From Saprolegnia diclina VS20 (lineage: Eukaryota; Oomycota; Saprolegniomycetes; Saprolegniales; Saprolegniaceae): a stretch of 64,000 nucleotides of DNA. Under the pieces are notes generated by a model that made no database searches, was not told the DNA's origin, and saw only the letters and a program-made list of their open reading frames with translations. How positions within the stretch are numbered: position 1 is the first letter of the stretch; each line of letters begins with the position of its first letter. This document shows, one piece after another, positions 21,414-32,403 of the stretch. Both the position numbers and the translations under genes were made by a program. The stretch spans positions 507,225 through 571,224 of the forward strand of contig NW_008246085.1 in the NCBI RefSeq assembly GCF_000281045.1, in the 5' to 3' direction.

Positions 21414-22115
21414 ATGGGTCCACCGAAGGGAATCATGGCACCGCTGCCCCCAAGCCTCCCCGTGCTCCTCACCGTCAAGGCCGGGCAGCGCGACAAGAGC
21501 CGCAAAACCGTTGCGACGTACGAGTTTGAGCACGTCCTCGAGGAGGGCTTCAACGTGCTCTTCTCCAAGGCGGCCAACTACCTGGACCGCGCAGTCGTGA
21601 CGCACAACGAGAGCCCGAACCCGCCGTCACAGGGCAAGGCCAAGCTCGTCAAGATTCCGAGCGTGGTCAAAGTGTTTCTGAAAACGAGCACGAACGCGAC
21701 GCAGAAGGAGTACGTCTGCATTGAGATCGGCAACTACATGGCGGCGATCACGTCAGCGTGGAACAATGCGTCGGTCCGTCGTGGCGGCCAAACCGCGTAC
21801 AAGCTCGAGCTCTTCGTCTACCTCAAGCGAAGAGACGGTAGCGACATCGACGGTCTCGAGGGCGTGCCCAAGGCCGAGCCAGCGCGCGTCCTCCAGGTAC
21901 CGCCGACATCGTCGTACGAGGCGACGTTTGCCGAGGCGCCCATGGTGCCGGTTCTATTGCCGAGCGACGCGCGGCCGACGTCTGCACCCGTGCGACCGAG
22001 CAGCGTGTCGGTGTACCGTCCGCTGGACTTTTTGATCAACGGGCAGGTTGTGCCCATGCTCGTCAACGTCGAGCAGCTCCGCAGCTTGCTCGCCGAGCCG
22101 CCGCAGCCACAGTAG
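21414..22115 (+). CDS. Conserved-looking protein of unknown function
   Basis: Intronless, 233 aa from the Met at 21414; the frame is open further upstream without coding character. The sequence has strong G/C third-position bias and no low-complexity runs in its first 150 residues (for example YEFEHVLEEGFNVLFSKAAN and VVKVFLKTS), so it is probably a real folded protein. The rest is Pro/Ser-rich until a short conserved-looking end (FLINGQVVPMLVNVEQLRSLL). I do not recognise the family. It converges on the DGCR8-like gene, 33 nt from stop to stop. Confidence 0.65.
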   Translation: MGPPKGIMAPLPPSLPVLLTVKAGQRDKSRKTVATYEFEHVLEEGFNVLFSKAANYLDRAVVTHNESPNPPSQGKAKLVKIPSVVKVFLKTSTNATQKEYVCIEIGNYMAAITSAWNNASVRRGGQTAYKLELFVYLKRRDGSDIDGLEGVPKAEPARVLQVPPTSSYEATFAEAPMVPVLLPSDARPTSAPVRPSSVSVYRPLDFLINGQVVPMLVNVEQLRSLLAEPPQPQ

Positions 22116-22148
22116 ACACAAGGACGTGGGTATATTCATTCAAAACTA

Positions 22149-24447
22149 CTAGTATTGGAGCGACTTTCGCAGCTCCGACTTGAGCTGTTGCAGTGGATTG
22201 TTGGGCGACGCCTTCCCGTAGTTGGCGCTGGGCGTCAGGCGGGTCGGCGGCGGGGGCAGGAGACCCCCGGACGTAGGCGGATACGCCGACTGCGCTGCGT
22301 ACGCCGACTGCGGTGCGTACGACGCTGTCTGCTGCCACTGCGCCGGGGGGGGCGACGGGCGATACCCAAATGGCGCGGGGCGGCCATACCCATCGCGCGG
22401 CGCTTCGGCGTAGTAGGGCGGTGCGTCGCCAAAGATGGGCTCGCGCTTCTTGTCTTCGACGGGCTCCCGCTTGATGTCACCGTAGCCGCCTCGCTGTTTG
22501 GGGGCCTGGTACCCCCCGTTGCCTTCGTGGGCCTTCGTATCACCGTGGTACCCGCGGTACGACGACGACGACGATGGCGAGACTCCATAGCCCGACATGC
22601 TCGGTGGCGCGTAGTGCGGCTACGTGTCGGAAAGGGTAAGGCATCGAGCCGTCGACAGCGTTCGTTACCTTGGGCGCGGACGGTCCTCCTTGGTGCGGCG
22701 ATGTCTCGGACTTGCTGCCGTAGTCGCGCTGGCCATACCGAGACGCGACAGCCACTGGCGGCGGGCGGCGATCGTTCATGTGGTTGTTTCCATGGTTGTG
22801 CTGCTGACTCGATGCCATCGATGCCGACGACGGTGCGTTGCTGCGGTAGGGATCGGCACGCGGCGGCGCACTCGGTCGCGGTTGGAACCGACTGGTGGTG
22901 CTCGGGCTCGGAAGGATGCTGGTGGCCGGTTGCGTCGGCGGCGTTCCGAGAAGCGCTGTTGAGGTGGGCAGCACGACGGGCTTGGGCTTGTGGGCCGACG
23001 ACGTCTTGAGCACGACCCTCTCGTGGTGCTGGACCATGTCGTAGTAGGTCCCAATTTGGGGATGGAGCACTTTGAGGAGGGCTTGGGCCGCATATTGCTT
23101 GGCGAGTTTCTTGTTGGGCGCGACTGCCTACGAGAGGACGCTGGGTACCGCCGACGCCAGCCAAACGCACCTCGGCCGAGTGCTTGCCCGTCGACGCGAC
23201 GACCTTGAACTTGTTGCGGTCGGTCGCAAACGGGACGTTGAAATGCGTGTAGTTGATCGCGATACCCTTGTGACGTGTCGCGTACTCCGAGAGAAGCTGC
23301 GCCGGCGTCTTGACGCTGAGGTCCATGCAGCCTTGGAGCACGAGCCGGTCGTCGATCAGTAAAGGCTGGAAACGGTCCAGCGTCTAGCCCAAGGATTTAT
23401 AAATCCTAGCGTACGCAGAGGTGCGTACAAAGGTCGGCGCTGCCGAGAGCTCGGCGGCCATCGTGTCGACTTCGTGCGTCGCACCGCCGCTCTTGAGCGT
23501 GCGCCAGTAGCCTGGTACAAGCGTCTCGAGCGCCGCTTCGGCTGCCTTCTGTCGCGCGAGCTGCTTGGAGGACGCGTCGGCGAGGCCGTACTCTCGGCCG
23601 CCAATCGCCACGCTGCACCGGAACGGCGCGTCACTACCTGTGACGACATAAGCCGTGAGCTACGAAGGCGAGTACGAACTGGTCGAGTTGGTCTGCTCGT
23701 ACTCTGGGATCGCATCCACCCAGTTCTTTGCATAGTCCTACACACAGTCGTCATGCTCGTATCCACGGGACGTTGTTGTAATACGAGTAAGAAGGCCATC
23801 GCTGTCTTCCCCGTCGGCTCGTCGACCGTGACGCCGTTGAGAACGATCTTGGGCCTACCGCTCTTGGCTTCTTGCTTTGTCGGGCGGCGCGGCGGTGACG
23901 GCGTCGACGCGCCATTCTGGTGATTGGCCTTGAGCCTCTTGCGCGGGTCCAAACTCGGCTACGCGATGGCGCATGAGGCGGCGATGCAAATGCGCATGAG
24001 TACCTGCTCGGTGGGTTTCGGAGCCGGCGCCGGATTCGGGGTTACAGTTGGCTCCCGGTCGCCAAGAACTGTTTTGCTGAGGCGCCGAATGATAGCTACG
24101 GAGGATGATGAGGGCTGGGCGACACTCGTCGCATGCGTACCGTCGGCTTGGACCATCTTCACCGGGCGATTGCGATCTGGATGGCGCATGCCGCAGCCGG
24201 ACGCAAAGATGTCGAGCGGAGGCACGTGTGTCGCTGCGGCTGTGCTAACGCTGGCTGCGTCACTAAGTTCGACGACATAAGGCTCGGTCCACGTCACGAC
24301 GCCGGAGGCTTCGTGCAGGAAGCAGGTCAGGCCCGATCGGTGTGAAACCTTCTTCCATCCTTCCGGTAGCGCCTTGTCCGTGTACGTAGTCGACTCGACG
24401 AACGTCGAGTCCTCAGTAGCCTGCACGTCGAGCGGGCGCTTGGTCAT
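22149..24447 (-). CDS. DGCR8/Pasha-like double-stranded-RNA-binding protein (WW + two dsRBD)
   Basis: Seven exons, complement(22149..22619, 22669..23127, 23171..23383, 23429..23637, 23680..23737, 23785..23958, 24004..24447); introns 42-49 nt; 675 aa; all phases close. Order of parts: WW domain (27-57, LPEGWKKVSHRSGL...VVTWTEPY); dsRBD 1 (about 195-270, GKTAMAFLLDYAKNW, then RCSVAIGGREYG and ASSKQLARQKAAEAALETL); a linker with FQPLLIDDRLV; dsRBD 2 (about 320-395, PAQLLSEYATRHKG, ASTGKHSAE, then NKKLAKQYAAQALLKVLHP at about 371-389). The tail is Pro/Ser/Tyr-rich and disordered. WW, dsRBD1, linker and dsRBD2, with GKH...NK.LAKQ.AAQ...LHP, follow animal DGCR8, which binds hairpin pri-miRNA with Drosha in the nucleus. 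No Drosha gene is in this window. Confidence 0.85.
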
Positions 24448-25201
24448 CAGCTCACCGCCACTGCGAAATCAAGCCTCAACCATGCCACTATCCGGAAACA
24501 CCCGCCAGATGTCCGGTAAACCAATGCCGTTTAAACTGGTCTCTACGGGGTTAAACGTGCCGCCATTCCAAGAAGGGTCAATAAACCTTGGTCGCTGGCC
24601 CTCACACTTTCGAGAGAACGAGCTTCTTGGCGTGCTTTTGTGGCCCAAGTCGAGGGCAAAGAAGTGGGCGTTGAGAGCACCCATTGTTATGCTCCACTAC
24701 TACACTACTGAGGCAGGGCAAGCGATAATAATTCATTTCAACAACACTATTGCAGGTATCCAAGCTTGTACAGTAAATCCACAAAACAACAAACTTGCCA
24801 GCATGGAAGTTACCAAGCGCCTGGCTCCTTTGACCGGCTTCACTTCTCGCACTGAAGTCTGCTGGAGCCTCCCGAGAGTGCTTCTGGAGTGGTGTTCTCT
24901 TGGGCGTGGATCGTTGACCATCATTTGCTCAGGCCTGATCCGAGCCTTCCATATTCTTGCACGCCTTCAGCTGTGGACAGCCACAAGGTGCTGCGCTGAG
25001 GTGCAGCCCAACGGCAAAGGCAAACTCGTGCGCGGCCAATGACGTGGCGGGCCCACGGAGCGCGTTGCATTTAAAAAACGCGTTTGGGGTGGTGTTTAAA
25101 CGCGGGTTCGAATTCGGAATCTTGCGCCGCGCTTGGTCGCAACGGGATTGGCCAAAAAGCCGACTTATTTTTCGCCGAAACCCCATTCCCAAAGAAGCCC
25201 G
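24448..25201. other. Divergent intergenic region, 754 nt
   Basis: Between the DGCR8-like and NBR1-like start codons. A forward open frame (24374-25042) crosses it, but it overlaps exon 1 of the DGCR8-like gene, has balanced base use unlike the genes here, and shows no known domain. GATTGGCCAAAA at 25146-25157 is 45 nt before the NBR1-like start. Confidence 0.5.
25146..25157 (+). promoter_or_regulatory. GATTGGCCAAAA promoter element upstream of the NBR1-like gene
   Basis: Exact match to the elements at 45796 and 33662, 45 nt before the start codon. Confidence 0.5.
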
Positions 25202-27097
25202 ATGCCCATTACGACGCTCAAGCTCCTGCACAAGGAGGCGCAGGACATGCGCCGGGTCAAGGTCGCCGACCTGCGCGATATGGTCGGCCGCGCGTCCTCG
25301 ACGGAGCTCTTCACCTTCGGCGAGCTCCAGAAGTATGCGCTCGACATTGCCTTCCCGGCGCTGCAGCACGCCGAAGTCTTCTTCTACTACCTCGACGACG
25401 AAGGCGAGCAAGTGCGCATCACGAACGACGCCGAGCTCAAGGAAGGCATTCGCCTCATGGAGACGGAAGGCGACATCTTCAAGATGGTCGTCTCGGGCAA
25501 ACGCCAAGTTGTCGACCAAGATGCGACTGTCTCGTTCGACTCGGAGTGCTCGCTGGCCCTTTTTGTCGACTTGAGCCGCCTCCTTGACAAATGGGAGTGC
25601 TCGAACGACCAAGCGCCCATGAAGAAGGACATGACGACGCTTCTGCATGTGCCAGGTGTGCAAGGCGCCATGATTGACATGATGGCGGATGCCAAGGTAC
25701 GCAGCAACGCATACACTTTATTGTACTTATGCTACTTGCATAGTACACGTCGTACTTTGAGAACGTGTCGACAGTCATCAAGGAAGGGGGATCGGTGGTC
25801 GAAGGCGTTGCGTCGATGTTCGCCGGCGGTCAGCTTCAAGACATGGCCACGGCCCTCATGGAGAAGTGCCCGGACATCAAGGACCTCCTCGAGAGTATCA
25901 TGCATGCGATCCAGGTGCAGGTGCACGCGCACCAGCAAGCCAAGCACGCATCGAGCGTCTCACAGACGCTGCCGCCCCTCCCTGAAGATCCATCGCTCGT
26001 CCACCAGCTCTTGGAGTTTGTCACGGGCAAGTTCTTTACCGATTTGTGGTCGCTCTCGAGCGACCAAGCCGGCGAAGTCATGTTCAACTGCGGCGTCAGC
26101 AGCGAGCAGATCCAAGCGCTCTCGCGCGAGAGTCGCATTCGCTGGATTGCCGAGACCATTATCCACATCCAGGCGATGAACCAAGCGCGAAAGGAGCAGA
26201 AGGAACTCGCTGAGAAGGCGGCACAGGAAGCGGCGCTTTCGAGCACCAACCACGGCATCATGGACGCGGACGACGTCGACTCGAAGCCGTCGGTGGCCTT
26301 TATGGGCGACGTGAGCTTCCCGGATGGCTCGACTGTCCGCGCCGGCGACTCGTTTGTTAAGACGTGGCGTCTCAAGAACGACGGCAAGACGGTATGTACT
26401 GTTGGCAAGCCGTGTGGTTTCTTATTGCGCGTTTGACTAGCGCTGGCCGGCCAAGACGGAGCTCGTGTGCGTTGGTGGGGACCACTTGGAAACCGAGTCG
26501 AGTCTGATCTCAATTCCGATCCTGCCGCCCGGCAAGATGATTGATGTCTCGGTCGACATGCAGGCGCCGTCCAAGCCCGGTAGTACATAGCACGCTAAAT
26601 TTTGCGGACGCTCATGATATTGTGTAGCGCGCTACACGGGGTACTGGCGCCTCTCGACGACCGACGGCAAGCGCTTTGGCCAGCGGTTCTGGGTTGACAT
26701 TTTGGTCGTTGGCAACAAGACGACTACGCACGAGCTCAAGCCCCCGGCCTCGAACGAAGTCGTGCTCCCGGCAGCCGCACCGCAGGTTGTTCTCCCGGCA
26801 GCCGCACCGCAGGTTGTCGGGGCGGCGGCTCCCCAAAACTTCTTTCCGACGGCGGTGCCCAAGACCTTCTATGCGGGTGCGGCGCCCCAGGTGGCTGTCG
26901 CAGCCCCCGAAGTCGTGTCGCAGGCGCCGCCGGCGCCCGTGGTTGTCTCGGCGCCGGTCGTCGTGCAGGCAGCGCCGTATGCCTCGGAGCTCGAGGCGCT
27001 CGAGAGCATGGGTTTTTCGGACCGCGCGACCAACTCGCGCCTCCTGGCGCAGTACAACGGGGACGTGTCGATGGCGCTCAACCACTTGCTCAACTAG
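25202..27097 (+). CDS. NBR1-like selective autophagy receptor
   Basis: Four exons, join(25202..25696, 25744..26391, 26441..26579, 26628..27097); introns 47, 49 and 48 nt; 583 aa. Domains: PB1 at the N-terminus (about 1-100, with the acidic YLDDEGEQVRITNDAEL); a helical middle region; the NBR1-type four-tryptophan (FW) domain at about 360-455 (SFVKTWRLKNDGKT, RWPAKTELV, YTGYWRLSTTDGKRFGQRFWVDI); an Ala/Pro/Val-rich linker with APQVV repeats; and a C-terminal UBA (ALESMGFSDRATNSRLL...GDVSMALNHLL). NBR1 links ubiquitinated cargo to ATG8. The ZZ zinc finger usual in NBR1 is not seen; there is no Cys cluster after PB1. Confidence 0.9.
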
Positions 27098-27128
27098 GTT
27101 TTATAACGTGCATGTATCGCCGTCTTTG

Positions 27129-28353
27129 CTAATTAAAATGCCAAAAATTGACGCCCTGGACGAGCCCGAGCGACTGGATGTTGGCTTCGAGCTCGCCGTC
27201 CGTGCGCCCCATTGACACGCAGCAGATGATCGGCGGCTTGGCCTCGGAGAAGTGGATGATGGGCACGTGCTTCTTGGTCTCGCGGCAGTAGTACGTCGAC
27301 CCGATCTTCTTGACGTTGACATCGCAGAACGCCGCGACCTTGCTAGCGCCACGTCGAATAAGTTCTGAGACATTCTGAGCTATCGTACTGCTTGCCGTCG
27401 GTCGAGAGGTCGACAAAAAAGTTTTTGCCGTCGCGGCCGCAGCCCCAGATCGTGAACGAGGCCCACTGGCTGAGCACGCGGCGCTCGAGGGACGCGAGGC
27501 GCGTGCGGAGGAGGACCCGGCGCGGCAGTTTGCTGCAGACGGACCCGCTCGAGTGCCGGTAGATGACGAGTTCGTCCGACGCCTTGTCGAGCGAGCCGCC
27601 CATCTCGAGGTGCTTGAGGAAGAAGATCAAGTCTTCGGGAATCGTGACGCCTTCGGGGGCTTCGTCAAAGCCGCCGACTGTCAAGAAGCGCTCGCGGCGC
27701 ATGAACCACGTGGGCATGATGATCGTGCACTCGCTACGAGTACATATGAGCTTACATGCTCATGGCGCGCAGGCATTCAACCGGTACTGCTGGAGCACGA
27801 GCTGCTCCTTCGTGAGGCTGTTGGCCCACGCCGTGTAATGCCACGTGGAGCCTTCGGGAATGCGTCGAAAGTTGGCGCCCACAATGACGTTCGGGTCGTC
27901 TTGTGCCATCTTGCTACGAGAATCAGGACATTGTGAGCGACATGCAGTCGAATGGCTAGCGTACAGCTGGACGGCGACGCGCTCGGACACGACCATGTCG
28001 TCCGAGTCGAGAAAGGCGAGGTAGGCGCCCGTGCAGACGTCGGCCGCACGGTTCTTGGCGTAGCCGGCGCCGCCTGGCGTGGCCTTTTTCTGTTCGACTA
28101 CGTGCAGTGTAATGTCTGCAGCGGCGCACTTGGGCACCCACGCGTGGAGCTTGGCGAGCGTGTCGTCCGAGGACGCATCGTCGTAGACTGCAATCTCAAG
28201 AGGCCGGTACGTGGAGCTGCAGATGGACTCGAGGCAGTCGTCAATGGTCGCCGACGCATTGTGCGCTGGGATCACAAAGGACACGAGCGGCGCGTCCTCG
28301 GTCTTGAGCCGCTTCGCCGCTGGTTCAATCTCGCTGGTGCCTGTCGCCGCCAT
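27129..28353 (-). CDS. GT2 glycosyltransferase, B3GNTL1-like
   Basis: Four exons, complement(27129..27342, 27389..27733, 27782..27913, 27965..28353); introns 46, 48 and 51 nt; 359 aa, about the length of human B3GNTL1 (361). The GT-A core is at the N-terminus: VSFVIPAHNASATIDDCLES, AVYDDASSDDT, GGAGYAKNRAA and the metal-binding FLDSDDMV. B3GNTL1-specific stretches follow: IIMPTWF, PEDLIFFLKHLEMGG, IYRHSSG, WASFTIWGCGRDGK, KVAAFCDVNVKKIG, YYCRE and VPIIHFSEAKPP. It presumably transfers a sugar from a UDP donor; the acceptor is unknown. It shares a 229-nt promoter with the divergent gene at 28583. Confidence 0.9.
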
Positions 28354-28582
28354 GCTGTTTGATTGGATGTATTGTGGAAGGTTGGCCACGACATATGGAC
28401 CAATCGCTGGTGTTGCGACCGCGCATGACGCGTTTGATTGGGTAGATAAATATGTTTTCTGATTGGGCAAAATCGACAGAATTTTATGCCAATCACGTGG
28501 TACGTTTGTCGAAAGTTCGAGTGACTTGAGTTTTCTATTCGATCCTAGATCTCACTTTTGTCGGGTTAACGGGACCAGCAGC
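28354..28582. promoter_or_regulatory. Bidirectional promoter with several CCAAT-type boxes
   Basis: 229 nt between two divergent starts. It contains GATTGG or CCAAT boxes near 28361, 28400 and 28434, and GATTGGGCAAAA at 28461-28472. Confidence 0.5.
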
Positions 28583-30583
28583 ATGCGACGCTGGGCGACC
28601 ATCGTGCTGCTCCTGACCGCGCTGCATGCGGCCGACTGCGCTGCTCCGGACGTGGCGCTGCAGCACCCGCCCGAGCTACGTGCACTTCTTCCCGAGCGGA
28701 ATGCAACCGCGCCTGCAGTGGCCAACGCCACAACGAGCAAGGCGACGACGATCGTGCCAGCAACGATCATGGCCACGACCATAAAGGCTGCAAATCTCGC
28801 AACCACGAAGAAGCCGATGACCCAGTGGTGCGTCGACGGTGGCTTCACGTTCGACCTCAACTTTGCAAAAGCCTTTGTCGACATTCCAGCCTTCAGCAAG
28901 TACGTTGAGAGTCAATTGAGCGCCAGCTTGCCACTGCAATACGAGGTCCAGTTCCGCGATCTCGCCCCGTCCCCCCACGATAGCGCCAAGCCATTTGTCG
29001 TCTTTACGCTGTGCGCGCCTGCCACAACCTCCAACGAGCAGTGGCTCATGTCCGTCCAGAAGCAGATCCCGATCCTCTACACCGTGATGGCGCTGCCGCT
29101 CAGCGCCGACCAGGACAAGGCCATTAGCCGTTTGCGCGTATACCATCGATCCGCGAGTACTGCGCCTGCTGCCCTCGTCTTGACACCGGTACGATCTGTG
29201 GTTGCTCTCGTCTCGCCAGCGTCCAACGGCGTCCCGTCCTTCGAAGCGACGCTCATCGCGCACAACACCGGTGGCACGTCCGTGACGGTATACGCGATTG
29301 TGTGCTACGGCATGAGCGACTGGCGCGACACGGTGCTCGCGCTGCCCGAGCCGATCGTGCTGCAGCCCAAACACAAGACGTCGCTCACCTTCCGAGGTCC
29401 GATGCTTCCCAACGTCGGCGTCGACCCGACTCTCGTGGCACCGGACCTGCTTGTATCTCTCCACTTGGTGCAAAGCTCGGGCACGCCGGTCGAAACTGCA
29501 ATCACGGCGATGCTGGACGCACCTGCAAGAACTGAAGCAGCCACGCGCCCGGTGACAAGTGCGCCGGACGTGACGCATGACACGGACGCGCTCGTGGCGC
29601 TCGATGCGCAGCCCATGGCCGATGACGAAGACGCGTTTGCGCGCGTGCGAAACCGTCTCCACAGCCAAGGTGCCGTCGACAACAGCGCGTTTCCGTCGTC
29701 CACTTTTAAAGGTACGCACAGCAAGTGCATTCTATCAGTCATGATGATGGCGCGTAGCCATCTCGGCGTGCCTCGTACTGGGCGTGGTCATCTACACGTC
29801 GTACTTTGCCTACTCGCGTCTTCGCAACCGGTCGCTGGCCTGGACGCAGCTCGTTGGCCGGAAGAAGCAAAAGACGCGGTACCCAAAGGACAACATTCAA
29901 GACACGACTGACGGTAGCCTGGATGAATATGACGATCACTGTGAAGAAGACGACGGGCTGCTGCCGGCAACAAAGCCACCGACAGTCCTTGCGCAGGAGA
30001 CAGACCCGCAGCACGTATGGGGGCAGCCAGCGCGCGTCGTATCACCTGTCTGTCCAGCGCCGTTGTTTCCGTCGACACCTGCACCCGAGCCTCTCGTGCT
30101 CGATGCGTCCATTCGAATGCATCCCAAGCGGTTCGAGTCGCTCTGGGGCGAGTACATGGAGCGGTATGTTCATCTCGTATAAACCACATGGGGATCAACG
30201 ACAACGTGCCGCTATTAGTGCCAAGTGGCAGCGGGCGATTTCGCTGCGGCCCGACGCCAACGCCGTCATGACGCGCTTCTACGAGATGGGGCTCGTCTGC
30301 ATGGCCAGCGGCTCGGTGCAGCTCACCGACAAATATTTATTCTACACGGCCGAGGTACGCATTCTGTCGCCGGCACCGAGCCTGACGCCACGTGCAATAG
30401 CCGGCAACGCCCGACGCCTTTTACTTTTGTGACGTGGCGATCCAATTCATCTCGCTCGAGGTCGACGTCTCGGTGCGCACGCCGCGCGAGACGTCGGCGG
30501 CCAAGATCGATGTCTTTGTACAGCGCGTCAAGATGGCGCTCGACGATCTCGACGCCGGCAGCTCCCTGGCTGTTGCCGAGTGA
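28583..30583 (+). CDS. Type I membrane protein with beta-adaptin-appendage-like cytosolic domain
   Basis: Four exons, join(28583..29711, 29758..30163, 30219..30354, 30401..30583); introns 46, 55 and 46 nt; 617 aa. It begins with a signal peptide (MRRWATIVLLLTALHAADC), then a Thr/Ala-rich stretch and a luminal region of about 300 residues with beta-sandwich-like strands. Exon 2 opens with a single transmembrane helix (about 377-396). A charged linker is followed by a C-terminal module, about residues 500-610: KRFESLWGEYMER, DANAVMTRFYEMGLVCMASG, YLFYTAE, FYFCDVAIQFISLEVDVSV and RVKMALDDL. Its order and key positions resemble the C-terminal subdomain of the beta-adaptin appendage, which binds endocytic accessory proteins. 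The luminal domain is not recognised. Confidence 0.75.
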
Positions 30584-31608
30584 CGGACTTGTGGCTACTC
30601 GCGACGAGGCGTACGGCTTGCTACTTCAGCATAGCGGCATGGTAAACAAGCAACATGACCGCGACTGTCCTTTCTCGAGCCTTCTTGCCAACCTCCGTGT
30701 CGCACGTGCGCGAGAAGCAAGCGCGCCTTTGCACCCAAGGCGGCGTCCGAGGATGACCACGCCAAGCAGCCACCGTCAGTCGTCACAGTGGCACGCTGGA
30801 CACACATGAATTCTTCTCGGGTCATCTTTCGACCAGTTCATCATGGCAGTACCCAAGCAGCCACCCGCTTGCTACAAGGCCACGCGCCTCCTGCCCGTAG
30901 AGCCGCCCATACTCATCGGACCCATGACCTCACGCAGAAGGCCATTGCCGTCGTCCGCCTCGAAGCCATCGGCATGGCGGCCGCGTCCAGGCGGCGAGAG
31001 TAGGACGAGTGCGACATGGCCGGAGGCCGCGCTTATTGGGCCCTTGGTTTGAGTGGTGAGGAAAGAAAAGAAAAAGAAAGGGAGAGCCACGCGGGGTAGG
31101 GCTGGCCGCTGAGAATATCGACTTTCACAGGTAAAACTCATTTAACGCACCGACGTCGCGGGCCAAAACACCTCGCGAGGTGTGCCCTAAAACGCGTTTT
31201 ACCGATTCCGGGGCGTGACGAGGCGGCTGATAATACACGACCAAGCACGCCGACATGGAGTGCGTTTGTCACATAACTCCATGCGTCGCTGCGTATTTAC
31301 GCTCGGAGGTATCATATCTGAGAGGTTTATGGCAATAAAAAAAGACTTTGCGGCCACTGGCGGGCGGTTTTTAATACGTTTTTCGGTCGCCCAACCCTGG
31401 CTTTCAATGGCACGTCACAGCAGTTGCATACAAACAACAAGATATAGAGGCCAGTGTTCGAATAAAAAAGCGGCAGAAGGTAGAATAAAAATACTCGAGT
31501 TTTATTCGACGTCAAACTGCTGGAGCCTACCGCGTTCATTTCGCAGGATACCAGCGCTATCTAAAGCCATCATTTCCGCTATTGCCGTCGACACCGTCTT
31601 GGCCGAGC
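30584..31608. other. Intergenic region, 1025 nt
   Basis: No supported coding sequence. Poly-pyrimidine and AT-rich tracts occur near the cyclin start. It contains the pair of perfect palindromes at 31168-31201. Confidence 0.5.
31168..31201. promoter_or_regulatory. Two adjacent perfect palindromes, one carrying ACGCGT
   Basis: ACACCTCGCGAGGTGT (31168-31183) and TAAAACGCGTTTTA (31188-31201), separated by 4 nt, about 410 nt upstream of the cyclin gene. ACGCGT is the core of the yeast MluI cell-cycle box; a role here is inference. Confidence 0.45.
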
Positions 31609-32403
31609 ATGCAGCATCACCAGAGCACACCCGAGGAAGACGACCGCGCCCGCGCCATCGTCCAGACGCTCTCCGCGGTGCTAGAGTCCATGGTCCAGTC
31701 GGCGGACGCCATTCCCGCCGGCTACATGCGCCGGACCAAATTTGAAGCCTTCCGCGCGCCGCAGATCTCGATCCTGGACTACCTCTTGCGCATCCAGACG
31801 TACGCGGCCTGTAGCCCCGAGTGCTTTGTGCTAGCGCTCATCTACATTGACCGCCTGCACCAGATGCAGGGCTTTGTCATGACCGAGCTCAACGTGCACC
31901 GCGTCATCATCACGGCGATCGTGCTCGCGGCCAAGTTCTTTGACGACCAGTACTTCAACAACGCGTACTACGCCAAGGTTGGCGGCGTGCCCGGCTCGGA
32001 GATGAACGAGCTCGAGGTCGAGTTTCTCCTCTTGACCAACTTTAGCCTCCACGTGACGTCCGAGGCGTACTCGCGCTACTACAACGAGCTCGCCAACCAC
32101 TACATCTTCTCGCGCACGCAAGGCGGCGAGTTCAAGCACTGCGTCCGGCCCGACCCGGCTCAAGGCGGCCAGCTCGTGTATGTAACGGACATGGTGCGCT
32201 CGTTCGACGACACGGACATGACGTACTGCGATCCGCAGTTTTCGTCGACCGCGAGCTCGAGCAGTCTTGGCTCGAGCTACGGCTCGACGAACGGCGCGAC
32301 TACGTCGTACGGCATTGCGAGCGCCACCAACTGTAAGAAGCGGACGCGCGCGCCTTCCAACCCGAAGCGGCGCAACGTCTTCCCTCTCGGCGTCAACGCC
32401 TAA
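31609..32403 (+). CDS. PHO80/P-U type cyclin
   Basis: Intronless, 264 aa. The cyclin box spans about residues 40-160: KFEAFRAPQISILDYLLRI, CFVLALIYIDRLHQMQGF, NVHRVIITAIVLAAKFFDD, YFNNAYYAKVGGV and MNELEVEFLLLTNFSLHV. The Arg-Ile pair, the ALIYIDRL helix and AAKFFDD are diagnostic of Pho80-like (cyclin P/U) proteins, which partner Pho85/CDK5-like kinases in nutrient signalling or polarity. The C-terminal tail is Ser/Tyr/Gly-rich and ends in a basic segment. The start chosen is the first ATG before the conserved part. Confidence 0.9.
   Translation: MQHHQSTPEEDDRARAIVQTLSAVLESMVQSADAIPAGYMRRTKFEAFRAPQISILDYLLRIQTYAACSPECFVLALIYIDRLHQMQGFVMTELNVHRVIITAIVLAAKFFDDQYFNNAYYAKVGGVPGSEMNELEVEFLLLTNFSLHVTSEAYSRYYNELANHYIFSRTQGGEFKHCVRPDPAQGGQLVYVTDMVRSFDDTDMTYCDPQFSSTASSSSLGSSYGSTNGATTSYGIASATNCKKRTRAPSNPKRRNVFPLGVNA

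Noticed and set aside
24374-25042. Forward open frame of 222 codons
   Set aside because: It overlaps exon 1 of the DGCR8-like gene, has non-coding base use and shows no domain.
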